The position numbers and the translations under genes are program-made. From CAG-791 sp963655255 (GTDB lineage Bacteria; Bacillota; Clostridia; Lachnospirales; Lachnospiraceae), in NCBI GenBank assembly GCA_963655255.1, contig CAVKEB010000007.1:29169-93168 (forward strand): a stretch of DNA of 64,000 nucleotides, written 5' to 3'. Below the pieces are notes generated by a model, which was given only the letters and a program-made list of their open reading frames with translations, did not search any database and was not told where the DNA came from. Within the stretch, counting starts at the first letter, position 1. Every line of letters starts with the position of its first letter. Positions 35,965 to 44,311 of the stretch are shown one piece after another.

Positions 35965-37959
35965 TTATTTCTTCCTGTGCGTCAGATGCGCAATCGCCCC
36001 GAGCGCCACGGCAACCGCAGCTCCTGTCGCCAGTGCCGTCTTATTCTCCTCCACAAGCTCCTTTGCTTCCTCCGCATTCTTCGGAAGTTTCTCCTTCACT
36101 GCATCAATGCCGTCCTTTGCCTTCTGAACGCCGTCCGTCACCGTATCCCGCAGGACCGTCTGCATGTCCTTTTTCTCCGGATCCACGATGACGTGATATT
36201 CCTTCAGAAGTTTCTCAATCTCCGTCCCGCGGATCTTGAGCATCGCTGCCTTCAGCGCGGCATCCACAACCGGTCCCATGGATCCGTCATTCAGCGGTCT
36301 TCCATCGCGAAGTGCTACGGTCGCATGAAGAAGATCCCGGATATCAAAGGTGCTGCCCCAGACCTCCGGCACGCCGCGGTCAATGTTCAGGAGCGTATAA
36401 ACTGCCTCCATGCCGGTGCGGATGGAGTATTCGGTCGTGAAAATAGTGTCTCTGGGCGTCTCGGCAAACTGACCGAGGAACGCGAAGTTCACGGCACCTT
36501 CCGGAACAACATCCGGGCGGTCGCCCGCCTCGCGGGGCATGAAGAATGCCGTGATATACGGCATCATGACCGGAACGGTATTGCAGCTGTTCCCGGCCAG
36601 GTCTTCGATCTCATCCATCGGAACGCCGAGATGATACAGCCACTCCTCACAGATTTCCTTACCGGTGCACTCCCGCATCGGCTTGTTCACATAATCGCCG
36701 GGCTTGTCGGAGAACAGCGCATATACCCATACCAGGCACTGATCCTTTGGCTGATCTTTGAACTGCGGCTGACGGTTGATGGTCCAGGACAGAAGCCAGG
36801 ACGAATCTCTGGCCGTCACAATGCCGCCTGTCACAACACCGCCGCTGAAAGGATCCCTATGGCAGATATTCTTGATATACGGAATCACCTTGTCATCCAG
36901 CGTCGTCACCGTCGCACTCATCCAGTTCGTCTGCTCCGGATCGTAGTCAAACTTCTCCGGATGTCCGAAGGACGGATCCTGCAGGGCGATGCGGTGCCAC
37001 ATATCCCAGCCGCCGCCTTCATGCAGGGATGCATCGAAGGGCGCAGGCTTGTTCTGGCTTCCGATTGCCGCATTCTCCACGCAGCCGCCGTTGGTGATGA
37101 AGACCAGATCGTTCTCGGTCAGCGGAATGAACTCCTTCCTGCCGTCCCGGGTCACCTCAATGGCAGTCGCCACCTTCTTCTCCTGCTGAATATCGAACTT
37201 GACGTTGTCCACCTTCACGCCGTACTCAAAGCTTACGCCGAAGCCTTCCAGATACTTGATCATCGGAAGAATCATCGACTCGTACTGGTTGTAGCGCGTG
37301 AAGCGGAGCGCCGTGAAGTCCGGAAGTCCGCCGATGTGATGCACGTATCTCTGCAGATACCGCTTCATTTCCAGAGCGGAATGCCAGTTCTCAAACGCGA
37401 ACATGGTCCGCCAGTACATCCAGAAATTGCTCTCGAAGACCTCCTCGTCGAAGACCTCGTTGATTCTCTTGTTGTACAGATCCTCATCCGGTGTCAGGTA
37501 GAGCTTCATAATCTCTTCCGCACCCTTGTCCGAGAGGCCGAACTTCTTGTCGGTGTGCGCATCCTGTCCGCGCTTCTCCGTCGCACGGCAGAGTGAGAAG
37601 TTCGGATCCTTCTTGTTCAGCCAGTAGTACTCATCCAGAACGCTGACTCCCGGCGTCTCAATGGACGGGATGGAACGAAACAGATCCCACATGCACTCGA
37701 AGTGATTATCCATCTCACGTCCGCCGCGCATGACATAACCGACATCATTGATGTACAGGCCGTCGCAGGCACCCCCCGGGACATCTTCCTTCTCCAGAAC
37801 ATGGACATGGGAGCCCTTCATCTGTCCGTCGCGCACCAGAAAGCACGCCGCTGAGAGCGCCGCCAGTCCGGAGCCTACAATATATGCCGATTTCTTATCC
37901 ACGCCTTCCGGTTTCAGGGGGCGAACAAATGCTTCATAATTTCCGCTTGAATAATACAT
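35965..37959 (-). CDS. ohyA: oleate hydratase (FAD, MCRA family) with C-terminal extension, 664 aa
   Basis: It adds water to the cis-9 double bond of unsaturated fatty acids, giving 10-hydroxy fatty acids, which detoxifies host and dietary lipids. The FAD site is AYIVGSGLAALSAACFLV (residues 25-42), and the catalytic region RGGREMDNHFECMWD lies near residue 80, as in known hydratases. Family members are usually 565-650 residues. Here about 75 residues are added: a charged helical stretch (TDGVQKAKDGIDAVKEKL) and a final hydrophobic segment (ALATGAAVAVALGAIAHL) ending in THRKK, like a tail anchor. The start has GGAGGT upstream. A palindromic operator covers the promoter. Confidence 0.93.
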   Translation of the reverse strand: MYYSSGNYEAFVRPLKPEGVDKKSAYIVGSGLAALSAACFLVRDGQMKGSHVHVLEKEDVPGGACDGLYINDVGYVMRGGREMDNHFECMWDLFRSIPSIETPGVSVLDEYYWLNKKDPNFSLCRATEKRGQDAHTDKKFGLSDKGAEEIMKLYLTPDEDLYNKRINEVFDEEVFESNFWMYWRTMFAFENWHSALEMKRYLQRYVHHIGGLPDFTALRFTRYNQYESMILPMIKYLEGFGVSFEYGVKVDNVKFDIQQEKKVATAIEVTRDGRKEFIPLTENDLVFITNGGCVENAAIGSQNKPAPFDASLHEGGGWDMWHRIALQDPSFGHPEKFDYDPEQTNWMSATVTTLDDKVIPYIKNICHRDPFSGGVVTGGIVTARDSSWLLSWTINRQPQFKDQPKDQCLVWVYALFSDKPGDYVNKPMRECTGKEICEEWLYHLGVPMDEIEDLAGNSCNTVPVMMPYITAFFMPREAGDRPDVVPEGAVNFAFLGQFAETPRDTIFTTEYSIRTGMEAVYTLLNIDRGVPEVWGSTFDIRDLLHATVALRDGRPLNDGSMGPVVDAALKAAMLKIRGTEIEKLLKEYHVIVDPEKKDMQTVLRDTVTDGVQKAKDGIDAVKEKLPKNAEEAKELVEENKTALATGAAVAVALGAIAHLTHRKK

Positions 37960-38073
37960 ATGCCATTACCTCCGTTGGTCACGCTGATTCTCATTCTGCA
38001 TCTTCTGACAGGAGCAGGGTATCCGCAGCGGTCCCGCCGCCAACATGCAGCCTGATCTCTCTGTCCTGTTTTT

Positions 38074-38102
38074 ATTATACAAAATATGACCATTGGTCAC
38101 AA
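38074..38102 (-). promoter_or_regulatory. ohyA promoter with TetR/MarR-type operator
   Basis: On the minus strand TTGTGA (38102-38097) and TATAAT (38079-38074) are 17 bases apart. The perfect palindrome TGACCATTGGTCA (38087-38099) lies over the spacer and -35 edge, so a repressor would block polymerase. A half site (TGACCAA) reappears next to the ribosome site near 37976. The regulator is not in the window. A fatty-acid-responsive TetR/FadR-like protein is a reasonable guess. Confidence 0.7.
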
Positions 38103-38136
38103 TCTGTTTTTCATAAACAATCTGTGAATATTTTCT

Positions 38137-38166
38137 AAAAAAGGGCGCGGATCCTGTCCGCGCCCT
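38137..38166 (-). terminator. terminator after mntP
   Basis: GGGCGCGGA and TCCGCGCCC form a 9-base stem followed by TTTTTT on the minus strand. Confidence 0.85.
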
Positions 38167-38209
38167 GCAAATTGTTCTTCTCCGTGTCTTTCACAGACGG
38201 TACGCAGGA

Positions 38210-38818
38210 TCAGAATACACCCTTGATAAAAATTTCCAGACCAATTGCGATCAAAATCAGACCGCCGCAGATGGTTGCCTTGTCTGCCAGCTTCTCTCCG
38301 AATTTCTTTCCGAAAAGAAGTCCCGCCATACAGATGACAAAGGTGGTCACTGCGACCAGGAGAGAACAGGCCGTTGCCATCCATGTCCCGTATTCCGCAA
38401 TCGTAAAGCCGACGGACAACGCATCAATGGAAGTCGCGATTCCCTGAATCATCAGCGTCCCGAAGCCAAGACAGGCCGCTGATTCCGCCTTCACGAGGCC
38501 ATCTTCCAGGCTCCTGCCTTCCCGGACACTCCGGATTCCTTCCACCAGCATTTTCCCGCCGATCCATGCCAGAAGGATCAGTGCGATCCAGGGTATGAAC
38601 TTCCGGAAAGCCGCGAACTGCTCCGCGATGGTATGAACACAGAACCAGCCGATCATTGGCATCGCAAACTGATATCCCGCATAGGTCCCGGCAATGCCGC
38701 ACATTTTTCTTCTCGACATATGCGGCTCATTCAGTCCGTTTGCAATCGACACGGAAAACGCATCCATCGCCAGCCCGACGCCCAGTGCAATACTGTTTAA
38801 TACGAAAACAAAATTCAT
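38210..38818 (-). CDS. mntP: MntP-family manganese exporter, 202 aa
   Basis: Six membrane segments. The paired acidic motifs of the family are visible: AMDAFSVSIANG near residue 20 in the first half and TSIDALSVGF near residue 130 in the second. These form the manganese path. The ATG at 38818 has GGAGGAG upstream; the frame is open 17 codons further. The protein protects against excess manganese. Its 5' leader can fold into a branched structure (38870-38960), but the consensus of the manganese yybP-ykoY riboswitch was not found. Confidence 0.88.
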   Translation of the reverse strand: MNFVFVLNSIALGVGLAMDAFSVSIANGLNEPHMSRRKMCGIAGTYAGYQFAMPMIGWFCVHTIAEQFAAFRKFIPWIALILLAWIGGKMLVEGIRSVREGRSLEDGLVKAESAACLGFGTLMIQGIATSIDALSVGFTIAEYGTWMATACSLLVAVTTFVICMAGLLFGKKFGEKLADKATICGGLILIAIGLEIFIKGVF

Positions 38819-38869
38819 GATCTCCTCCCAACCCGGTTCATTACTGTCTCCGCTCTCATCTGATTTCAC

Positions 38870-38960
38870 ATGGAGAATCTCCGATCCTCTGCATGAAGCA
38901 TGAAACAGAACATGCCTCTTTCCGCGCAGCCGGATTGCTTTCCTGTAAGGAATTCTCCAT
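38870..38960 (-). ncRNA. possible structured leader of mntP
   Basis: On the minus strand ATGGAGAAT (38960-38952) pairs with ATTCTCCAT (38878-38870) and encloses small hairpins TTCC-TTAC-AGGAA, TCCG/CGGA and GCATG/CATGC, like a multi-branch junction. No known riboswitch consensus was recognised. It may be a cis-regulatory RNA or chance pairing. Confidence 0.3.
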
Positions 38961-38979
38961 TGCAGAAATCAAGAGCAGA

Positions 38980-39018
38980 AAACATAAAACAGGCATAGCC
39001 TCTTTGGCCATGCCTGTC
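38980..39018 (-). terminator. hairpin between HTH gene and mntP
   Basis: ACAGGCAT-GGCC pairs with GGC-TATGCCTGT and is followed on the minus strand by TTTTATGTTTT. It is either a second terminator of the upstream gene or an attenuator in the mntP leader. Confidence 0.6.
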
Positions 39019-39074
39019 TGAAATCTTCTTATTCCCATGCATAGCCGTATTCACAGATACACATGAGTCTCGCA

Positions 39075-39120
39075 TTTTAAAGTAAGCCAGATTCCACAGG
39101 AATCAGTATGTTGACTTACT
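39075..39120 (-). terminator. terminator after the HTH gene
   Basis: AGTAAG...GATTCC pairs with GGAATC...CTTACT and is followed by TTTAAAAT on the minus strand. Another small hairpin, ACTCCC/GGGAGT, lies between it and the stop codon. Confidence 0.55.
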
Positions 39121-39142
39121 GCAGCAGGTGCTTGCTACTCCC

Positions 39143-40552
39143 TCACTGGGAGTGATTGTCGCATTCCGCCCCGGAATTAGTCAATTCTAATTGTTTCTTT
39201 TTCTCAGAATTCGCCCGGGCGGCCGTCTTCACCGCTTTCTTCACCCCCCCCCAGGCAGGTTCGTTCTTCCGGATGATGTCATTGTTGAGCGTTTTCACAC
39301 GGCTCTCGAACCAGTCCGCCAGAGGATCAATGATCCCCTTGCTGGTAAAACAGATCATATAGTTCGTCCGGTCATACGGGACGAAGGCTGCGACCTGCCG
39401 CCCGATGAGAAACATCTGCCATTCCTTCGGAACATGAACCCGGTTCTCATTCAGGACAAACGAAATCCGGTCACGATGATCATTCAGCGTCCTGCGGATC
39501 TTCCGCATATCTCCCGCCTCAATCTGCAGGTTCACGCCGGCTTCCTGGATCTTCGCATCCTTCCGGAAATTCTCCAGACCGGTCGGCGTGGTAAATTCCA
39601 GAATGTTCAGGTTCCGGTACATCTGACCATACTGAATAAAATCATCGCTCTTCATGTATTTTGCGACAAGCTCATCCGTAGAACAGAGCCACAGACAGGG
39701 TCTCGGCGTCAGCAGATACACCGGCTCCTTTCCGATGGTCATCCAGTGGCGGATGAAAAACTGCATGATCGACATATAGTCCGTATCCGTGGAAGCGATC
39801 TCTGCAGCGTCCTTCAGAACCTTGTCAAAATTGTTCCGGTATGCATTCACCACGCTCTGATCATGGACCATCACGACCTGCTTCTCACTGTAGCTGATCA
39901 GGAGCATCGTTCTCTCTCCGACAATATAATACGGAAAAGCAATGGTATTCAGTCCCGTCATGGTCTTGCCGAGCGAATATGCGTGAAAGCGCGTGGTCTG
40001 ATTCTTCAGATAAGAGAACCATTCCGCCATTCGAAGATAGAGATGAGAAGAACTGCTGGACCGGCGCCCGCCTTCTTCCGCCACCAGCTGCCGGATATCC
40101 GGGACCTTCCCGGCCACGTGGACATTGTTCTCCACCGCCCAGAAAAGCTCTGTCGTTCTCCTGCTGCCGGAAGGGAGGAACAATCGGTAGCTGTCATTCC
40201 CCGCCACAGTCTCCTGCGCGATAAAATCGGAAATCAGCTCGCTCTCTTTCGTCTTCTTGATAACCGGCACATCCTCCGAAAGTGAATTGAAAAAGCGCTT
40301 TACCTGCTGACGCTGTTCAAACGTCTTCTCATCCACCCGTTCTCTTTCATAACAGTCCACCAACTCTTCATAAGTGGCAGAATCCAGCTGAACATGCTGG
40401 CAGATCGCCTTCAGCTGTCCCTCTGTCGCAATGCGGTTACCGCGCAGAATCTGATAAAACGTGGAACGGTCAATGCCCGTCTCCTTGATGATATAATTTT
40501 TGGACTCACTGGCCTGACTCAACAGATCAGAAAGCATGCTTCCAACACTCAC
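39143..40552 (-). CDS. helix-turn-helix protein of unknown family, 469 aa
   Basis: The N-terminal 60 residues form an HTH (LLSQASESKNYIIKETGIDRSTFYQILRGNRIATEGQLKAIC) like an XRE domain. The remaining 400 residues are a conserved-looking domain that is not recognised. The GTG at 40552 has GAGG seven bases upstream, supplied by repeat copy F, with the same spacing as the ATG starts at other copies. Near the C-terminus nine G bases in a row (39244-39252) code for Trp-Gly-Gly-Val. Length changes there would replace the last 30 or so residues. It may be a transcription factor with a large sensory part. Confidence 0.7.
   Translation of the reverse strand: MSVGSMLSDLLSQASESKNYIIKETGIDRSTFYQILRGNRIATEGQLKAICQHVQLDSATYEELVDCYERERVDEKTFEQRQQVKRFFNSLSEDVPVIKKTKESELISDFIAQETVAGNDSYRLFLPSGSRRTTELFWAVENNVHVAGKVPDIRQLVAEEGGRRSSSSSHLYLRMAEWFSYLKNQTTRFHAYSLGKTMTGLNTIAFPYYIVGERTMLLISYSEKQVVMVHDQSVVNAYRNNFDKVLKDAAEIASTDTDYMSIMQFFIRHWMTIGKEPVYLLTPRPCLWLCSTDELVAKYMKSDDFIQYGQMYRNLNILEFTTPTGLENFRKDAKIQEAGVNLQIEAGDMRKIRRTLNDHRDRISFVLNENRVHVPKEWQMFLIGRQVAAFVPYDRTNYMICFTSKGIIDPLADWFESRVKTLNNDIIRKNEPAWGGVKKAVKTAARANSEKKKQLELTNSGAECDNHSQ
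39244..39252 (-). repeat. G9 homopolymer inside a coding sequence
   Basis: Nine consecutive C on the plus strand (G on the coding strand) lie about 35 codons before the stop of the HTH gene. Such tracts can slip during replication and switch the reading frame. Confidence 0.8.
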
Positions 40553-40554
40553 TG

Positions 40555-40670
40555 TTATACCTCGCTGAGGCAAAAATCTCTGTATACAGAGATTCTGCCG
40601 AATGCGGCAGCCGGTGCGGCAGCACCGATGCTGCAGTTTGAAAGCGACATATCAATGTCACTTTCAAACT
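40555..40670 (-). repeat. modular palindromic repeat, copy F
   Basis: CCTCGCTGAGG, a shortened AATCTCTGTATACAGAGATT hairpin, the GCCGGTGC...GCACC module and GTTTGAAAG...CTTTCAAAC are present; the middle modules are missing. It ends GAGGTATAACA-GTG at the HTH gene. The remaining intergenic stretch (40671-40889) shows no gene. Confidence 0.9.
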
Positions 40671-40889
40671 TGTACCTCTCAAAGAATTCTCCCCCTGGCC
40701 GATACAATTTGTGTTCTCATTTTACCATCATATTTTTCCGCCGCAGAGTGGCACGCACCAAATCAGTCTTTGCCACTCCATTTCTGCCGTTTCCAGTCCA
40801 TCGTCTCACAGCTTCATCTTCTTTTTCTTATGTTTAAAAAAATAATCATTTTCGATATTTCGTGACAATTCCTTTCCGCTTTGCATGCA

Positions 40890-40934
40890 CGCAAAAGGAC
40901 GTGCCCAAGGGGTTTTCTTCCCCTCGGACACGTC
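40890..40934 (-). terminator. terminator after the isomerase gene
   Basis: GGACGTG-CC-GGGG pairs with CCCC-GG-CACGTCC around an 8-base loop and is followed by TTTTG on the minus strand. Confidence 0.85.
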
Positions 40935-40948
40935 CCTGTGAAGTAAGC

Positions 40949-42208
40949 TTACCTTTCGGCCCTGCGATTATCTTTTACGGCTTTTGCGATGGAAAGATCC
41001 GCCGCATAAAGCGGGATCAGAGTCGCCTGCGTGGCATGATACAGATCCGATTTTCCCGGCCATACCGTATCCAGCACGCGGTTGCTGCGGTCCAGCTGAT
41101 GGAACCATGAACCGTGTACGTGGTCCATGACCTTCTCATCCAGATACTTCATGAACCAGCTGTAATAATCCGCGTAGAGTTCCTTGCCGGTCACCTGATA
41201 GAGCGATGCGGAGGTATTGATGGCCTCCGCCAGCGTCCAGTGCATCCTGTCATGAACCACCGGTCTGCCGTTCCAGTCCGTGGTATAGACAATTCCTGGT
41301 GCACCGTCACTGTCCCAGGCATCCAGTGCGGCGCGGTTGAACAGCTCCTCCGCCGCGGAAAGATACGGTGCTGCCTGTTCGGATACGGCTCCGTTCTCTT
41401 CTCCCGGATAAGTGGACAGTGCCCACTGGGTAATCAGTCTCGCCCACTCGATGCCGTGTCCCGGAGTTGCTCCGTACGGCTTGAACTGATCGTCCGGCTT
41501 GTCCTTGTTGCAGTCAAGATCCGCCACCCAGTCACTGCTGTAATGCTCCGGTATTCTCCAGTTGTTCGCGGATGCCCAGCCGATCACGTGATCAATGATC
41601 CTGCCTGCGCGAACCCGGTATTCCTCTTCGCCCGCGGCATCCGCCACGGCCAGAAACGCTTCCACGGTATGCATGTTCGCGTTCAGTCCGCGGTACGGAT
41701 CCAGCTCGGTGAACTCCGTATTCCAGGTATCCACGGAAAGTCCCAGGTCTTCCTTCCAGAAATACTTGTCATAGACGGCCTTCGCCTTCTCAAAAAGCTC
41801 CTCTGCGGCCGGTCTTCCCGCCAGCATTCCGCTTGTCGCTGCCAGAATCACAAAGGCATGTGCGTAGCACTGCTTCGGTCCGAGCGGCTGTCCGTCTGCG
41901 GTCACCGCCGCATACCAGCCGTCATGCTCCTTGTCGTGCAGCTCTCCGAGAAGTCCCTTCAGGCCCGCATCTGCCAGTGCCTCGCTTCCCGGATGTCCCA
42001 GAAGCGTCCCCAGACTGTACACGTGCACCATCCGTGCCGTAATCCAGGTCTCACGGTTTCTCTCCTTCCACGGAGTACCGTCGTCCCCCAGCCAGTAGGA
42101 GCCGCCCTCCGGCGACGGAAATTCATGTCCGAACGCAAGAAGATTGTCCCTTGCTCCCTGCAGAAATGCCTTGTTCTCGTCCGTTCCGATCCGATACTTT
42201 CGATCCAT
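40949..42208 (-). CDS. AGE-superfamily aldose-ketose isomerase, YihS-like, 419 aa
   Basis: An (alpha/alpha)6-barrel sugar isomerase. The segments TWITARMVHVYSLGTLLG, ANMHTVEAFL, GATPGHGIEWARL and VHDRMHWTLAEA correspond closely to YihS, the sulfoquinovose/mannose isomerase of E. coli. The catalytic His residues of the family sit in ANMH and TPGH. The ATG at 42208 has AGGAAAGGAAG upstream. No other sulfoquinovose gene is nearby, so D-mannose-fructose isomerisation is at least as likely. It is downstream of an orphan sugar-binding lipoprotein on the same strand. Confidence 0.85.
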   Translation of the reverse strand: MDRKYRIGTDENKAFLQGARDNLLAFGHEFPSPEGGSYWLGDDGTPWKERNRETWITARMVHVYSLGTLLGHPGSEALADAGLKGLLGELHDKEHDGWYAAVTADGQPLGPKQCYAHAFVILAATSGMLAGRPAAEELFEKAKAVYDKYFWKEDLGLSVDTWNTEFTELDPYRGLNANMHTVEAFLAVADAAGEEEYRVRAGRIIDHVIGWASANNWRIPEHYSSDWVADLDCNKDKPDDQFKPYGATPGHGIEWARLITQWALSTYPGEENGAVSEQAAPYLSAAEELFNRAALDAWDSDGAPGIVYTTDWNGRPVVHDRMHWTLAEAINTSASLYQVTGKELYADYYSWFMKYLDEKVMDHVHGSWFHQLDRSNRVLDTVWPGKSDLYHATQATLIPLYAADLSIAKAVKDNRRAER

Positions 42209-42636
42209 AGCTTCCTTTCCTGCCGCAGCCCGTCTGCAGCAACACGCAAAAGATTTCGCGAAGACGAATTCTCTGATGTGCAGGCCGGTCACCACGCCGT
42301 GTCCGCCCTTTCTGCGTCCCCTCGCATTGCACCGCCTTGATATTCTTATTGTGTCACATCTGTCCTGCCTTTTCTATTCTTTTTCTTATTTAGTTTTATT
42401 TAATATCGCAGTCTTTTCGTTCTCTTTTCCGGCCAGAAGAAGCTTCTCCTCTGCTTTCTGTCCAGTAGTGCATGAATATTAAGTTTTTATGCGCTTAATT
42501 TAATTTATTTGTTTCTTTCACGCAGGAGGTACCGCTCCTCCGGATTGGTGTCCGGCCATCCGTTTTACTCTTTTTCACCGTTCCTTCTGCGCAGAGCATA
42601 CGGCAGCACAGCCGGATCCGGTTCTTCCCTTTTTCC
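42209..42636. other. intergenic region with a repeat fragment
   Basis: No gene was found. Bases 42250-42274 (TTTCGCGAAGACGAATTCTC) match the AGAGAGAATTTCGCGAAGGCGAATT module of the palindromic repeats, so a fragment of that family sits about 45 bases upstream of the isomerase start. The remainder is AT-rich (42360-42510) and probably holds the isomerase promoter. Confidence 0.5.
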
Positions 42637-43974
42637 CTACTCTGCTCCTTCCGCGTATGAGATACAGTTATCCTGGAAGGTCTGCAGGGCGGCCATCAGA
42701 TCGGCATCACTGGTTTTCGTGTTCAGCGTCTTCGTGTTGACATCATCCCCCAGCCCCGTTGCCAGGGTCCAGTAATCTCCTGGATACTGTCCCTGCGGCC
42801 TGTCGATCAGCATCTGTTCATTCAGGGCACACAGTGCTGCATCCGCCCGGACCTCCTCCGACTGCTGAGCCTTCCGGTTGGACGGCCCCCAGCCGATTGC
42901 CTTGTAGCGGGCAAGCTGAACCTCTTCCCCGGAAAGGTATGCCGCGAGCGCGTGGCAGACCTTTTCCTTCTCCTCATCCTCCTGCGGCTTCACGCCAATG
43001 AGCCGGTACCCGGAAAATCCGGACATCTGATACGTGTTCCCATCCGATCCCTGGAACGAGGGAAGCTTTGCGCAGGCGTAATGGTCTCCCAGTGCCTCCC
43101 GGATGATTTCCGCATCCCAGGTTCCGTCCACAATGACGCCGATGTCCTCCGCATCTCCCGCCGCGGACCCGTTTACAAAGGAAGAAGAGCTCTTCAGGCG
43201 GATCATTTCCCGGAGTGCCGTCAGTCCCTTGCCGGAAGCGTAGTTCACCTCCGCTCCGGTGAAATTCCCGGCGTTGTCGGTCTCATAGGAGAGCTCGCAC
43301 CCGGTCCCGAAAAAGAAGGCCGTCTGATACCAGCCGGAATTGATCTCCATATAGAAATTCTTCCCCGCCTTCTCACAGTCATCGAGGATTGCATCCAGAT
43401 CGGAAGGATCCGTGACCACGCTCTTGTCATAGTACATCAGATATCCGTTGTCAGAGGTCAGCGGGTAAGCATACAGCGTCGTCCCGACAGCTGCCGCCAG
43501 AACCGATCCCTCGTCATTGTCTGCCTGCACTGTCTCTGCGTACGCCGGCGCAGCCTCCGCAAGCGTCCCCGCTGCGGCGAGGCGTGCGAGCTGATCCTGC
43601 GCGAAGACGTAAACATCCGCGCCATCCCCATCACCTGCAGACATCCGGTCCGCCGCATCGCTTTCACTGACTGCCTCTACGGTAAAAACGGTATTGGCAA
43701 TCCCCGGATTCGCCTTCTGGAATTTCTCAATCTGCTCCATCGTGAAATTCACTGCACTGTCCGCAGTCCACACCCGGATCTCTCCGTCATAACCAAGCTT
43801 TCCTTTCGCCGTCTCTTCTGACGACGCGGCGTCCTCCGCAGAGTCTCCTGCGGTTTCCGTCTCTTCTCCGGTATCTCCATCCCCGGCTGCGGGTGCCTTG
43901 GAAGTTCCGCATCCCGCAAGCACTGCAGATGCCAAAACACCCGCAATGAATATCGAAGCCATCCTTTTCTTCAT
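42637..43974 (-). CDS. orphan sugar-binding lipoprotein (SBP family 1), 445 aa
   Basis: MKKRMASIFIAGVLASAVLAGCGTS is a lipoprotein signal with lipobox LAGC. An acidic, Ala-rich linker (residues 25-60) precedes a MalE-like domain (GEIRVWTADSAVNFTMEQIEKFQKANP). GGAGG precedes the start. No permease or ATPase gene is next to it, so it must share a transporter encoded elsewhere or act as a sensor-associated binding protein. The next gene downstream is the YihS-like isomerase. Confidence 0.85.
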   Translation of the reverse strand: MKKRMASIFIAGVLASAVLAGCGTSKAPAAGDGDTGEETETAGDSAEDAASSEETAKGKLGYDGEIRVWTADSAVNFTMEQIEKFQKANPGIANTVFTVEAVSESDAADRMSAGDGDGADVYVFAQDQLARLAAAGTLAEAAPAYAETVQADNDEGSVLAAAVGTTLYAYPLTSDNGYLMYYDKSVVTDPSDLDAILDDCEKAGKNFYMEINSGWYQTAFFFGTGCELSYETDNAGNFTGAEVNYASGKGLTALREMIRLKSSSSFVNGSAAGDAEDIGVIVDGTWDAEIIREALGDHYACAKLPSFQGSDGNTYQMSGFSGYRLIGVKPQEDEEKEKVCHALAAYLSGEEVQLARYKAIGWGPSNRKAQQSEEVRADAALCALNEQMLIDRPQGQYPGDYWTLATGLGDDVNTKTLNTKTSDADLMAALQTFQDNCISYAEGAE

Positions 43975-44170
43975 ACTGTTCCTCCGAAATAATGCCGTCT
44001 TCTCCGACTCGTTCTGTTCTCTCCCCGGCTAAGCCGCCTGAGGTTTTCCCGCTTTTCGTTCGATATCAAAGCCGCAGACAGTGTAACATAAAATACAGAA
44101 TCCGGTATCCGGTGCAGCCGACCGTTTTCATTTCAAAGGCGGCAGTTCTCAGAAGATTCCGGTTGAGCGA

Positions 44171-44182
44171 GAACATATGTTC
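44171..44182. promoter_or_regulatory. LexA (SOS) box
   Basis: GAACATATGTTC fits the Gram-positive LexA consensus CGAAC-N4-GTTCG in its core and is a perfect palindrome. It lies 130 bases upstream of the Y-family polymerase gene, the kind of gene expected to be SOS-controlled. The rest of 43975-44311 shows no gene. Confidence 0.8.
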
Positions 44183-44311
44183 TGTTAGAATACAAGAGAA
44201 CTTGTTTGAATTCCCCACGGCAGGAACATCGTCTGCTCACTCCCTTTCCGGTCTGATAGATTACAGGAGCCGCGGGAATGGAGGGAACGCACGGTTCCCG
44301 GAAAGCTGTCT

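Noticed and set aside
38819..39120. yybP-ykoY manganese riboswitch before mntP
   Set aside because: The leader can fold, but the conserved bases of this riboswitch could not be recognised by eye. It is kept only as an unassigned structured leader.
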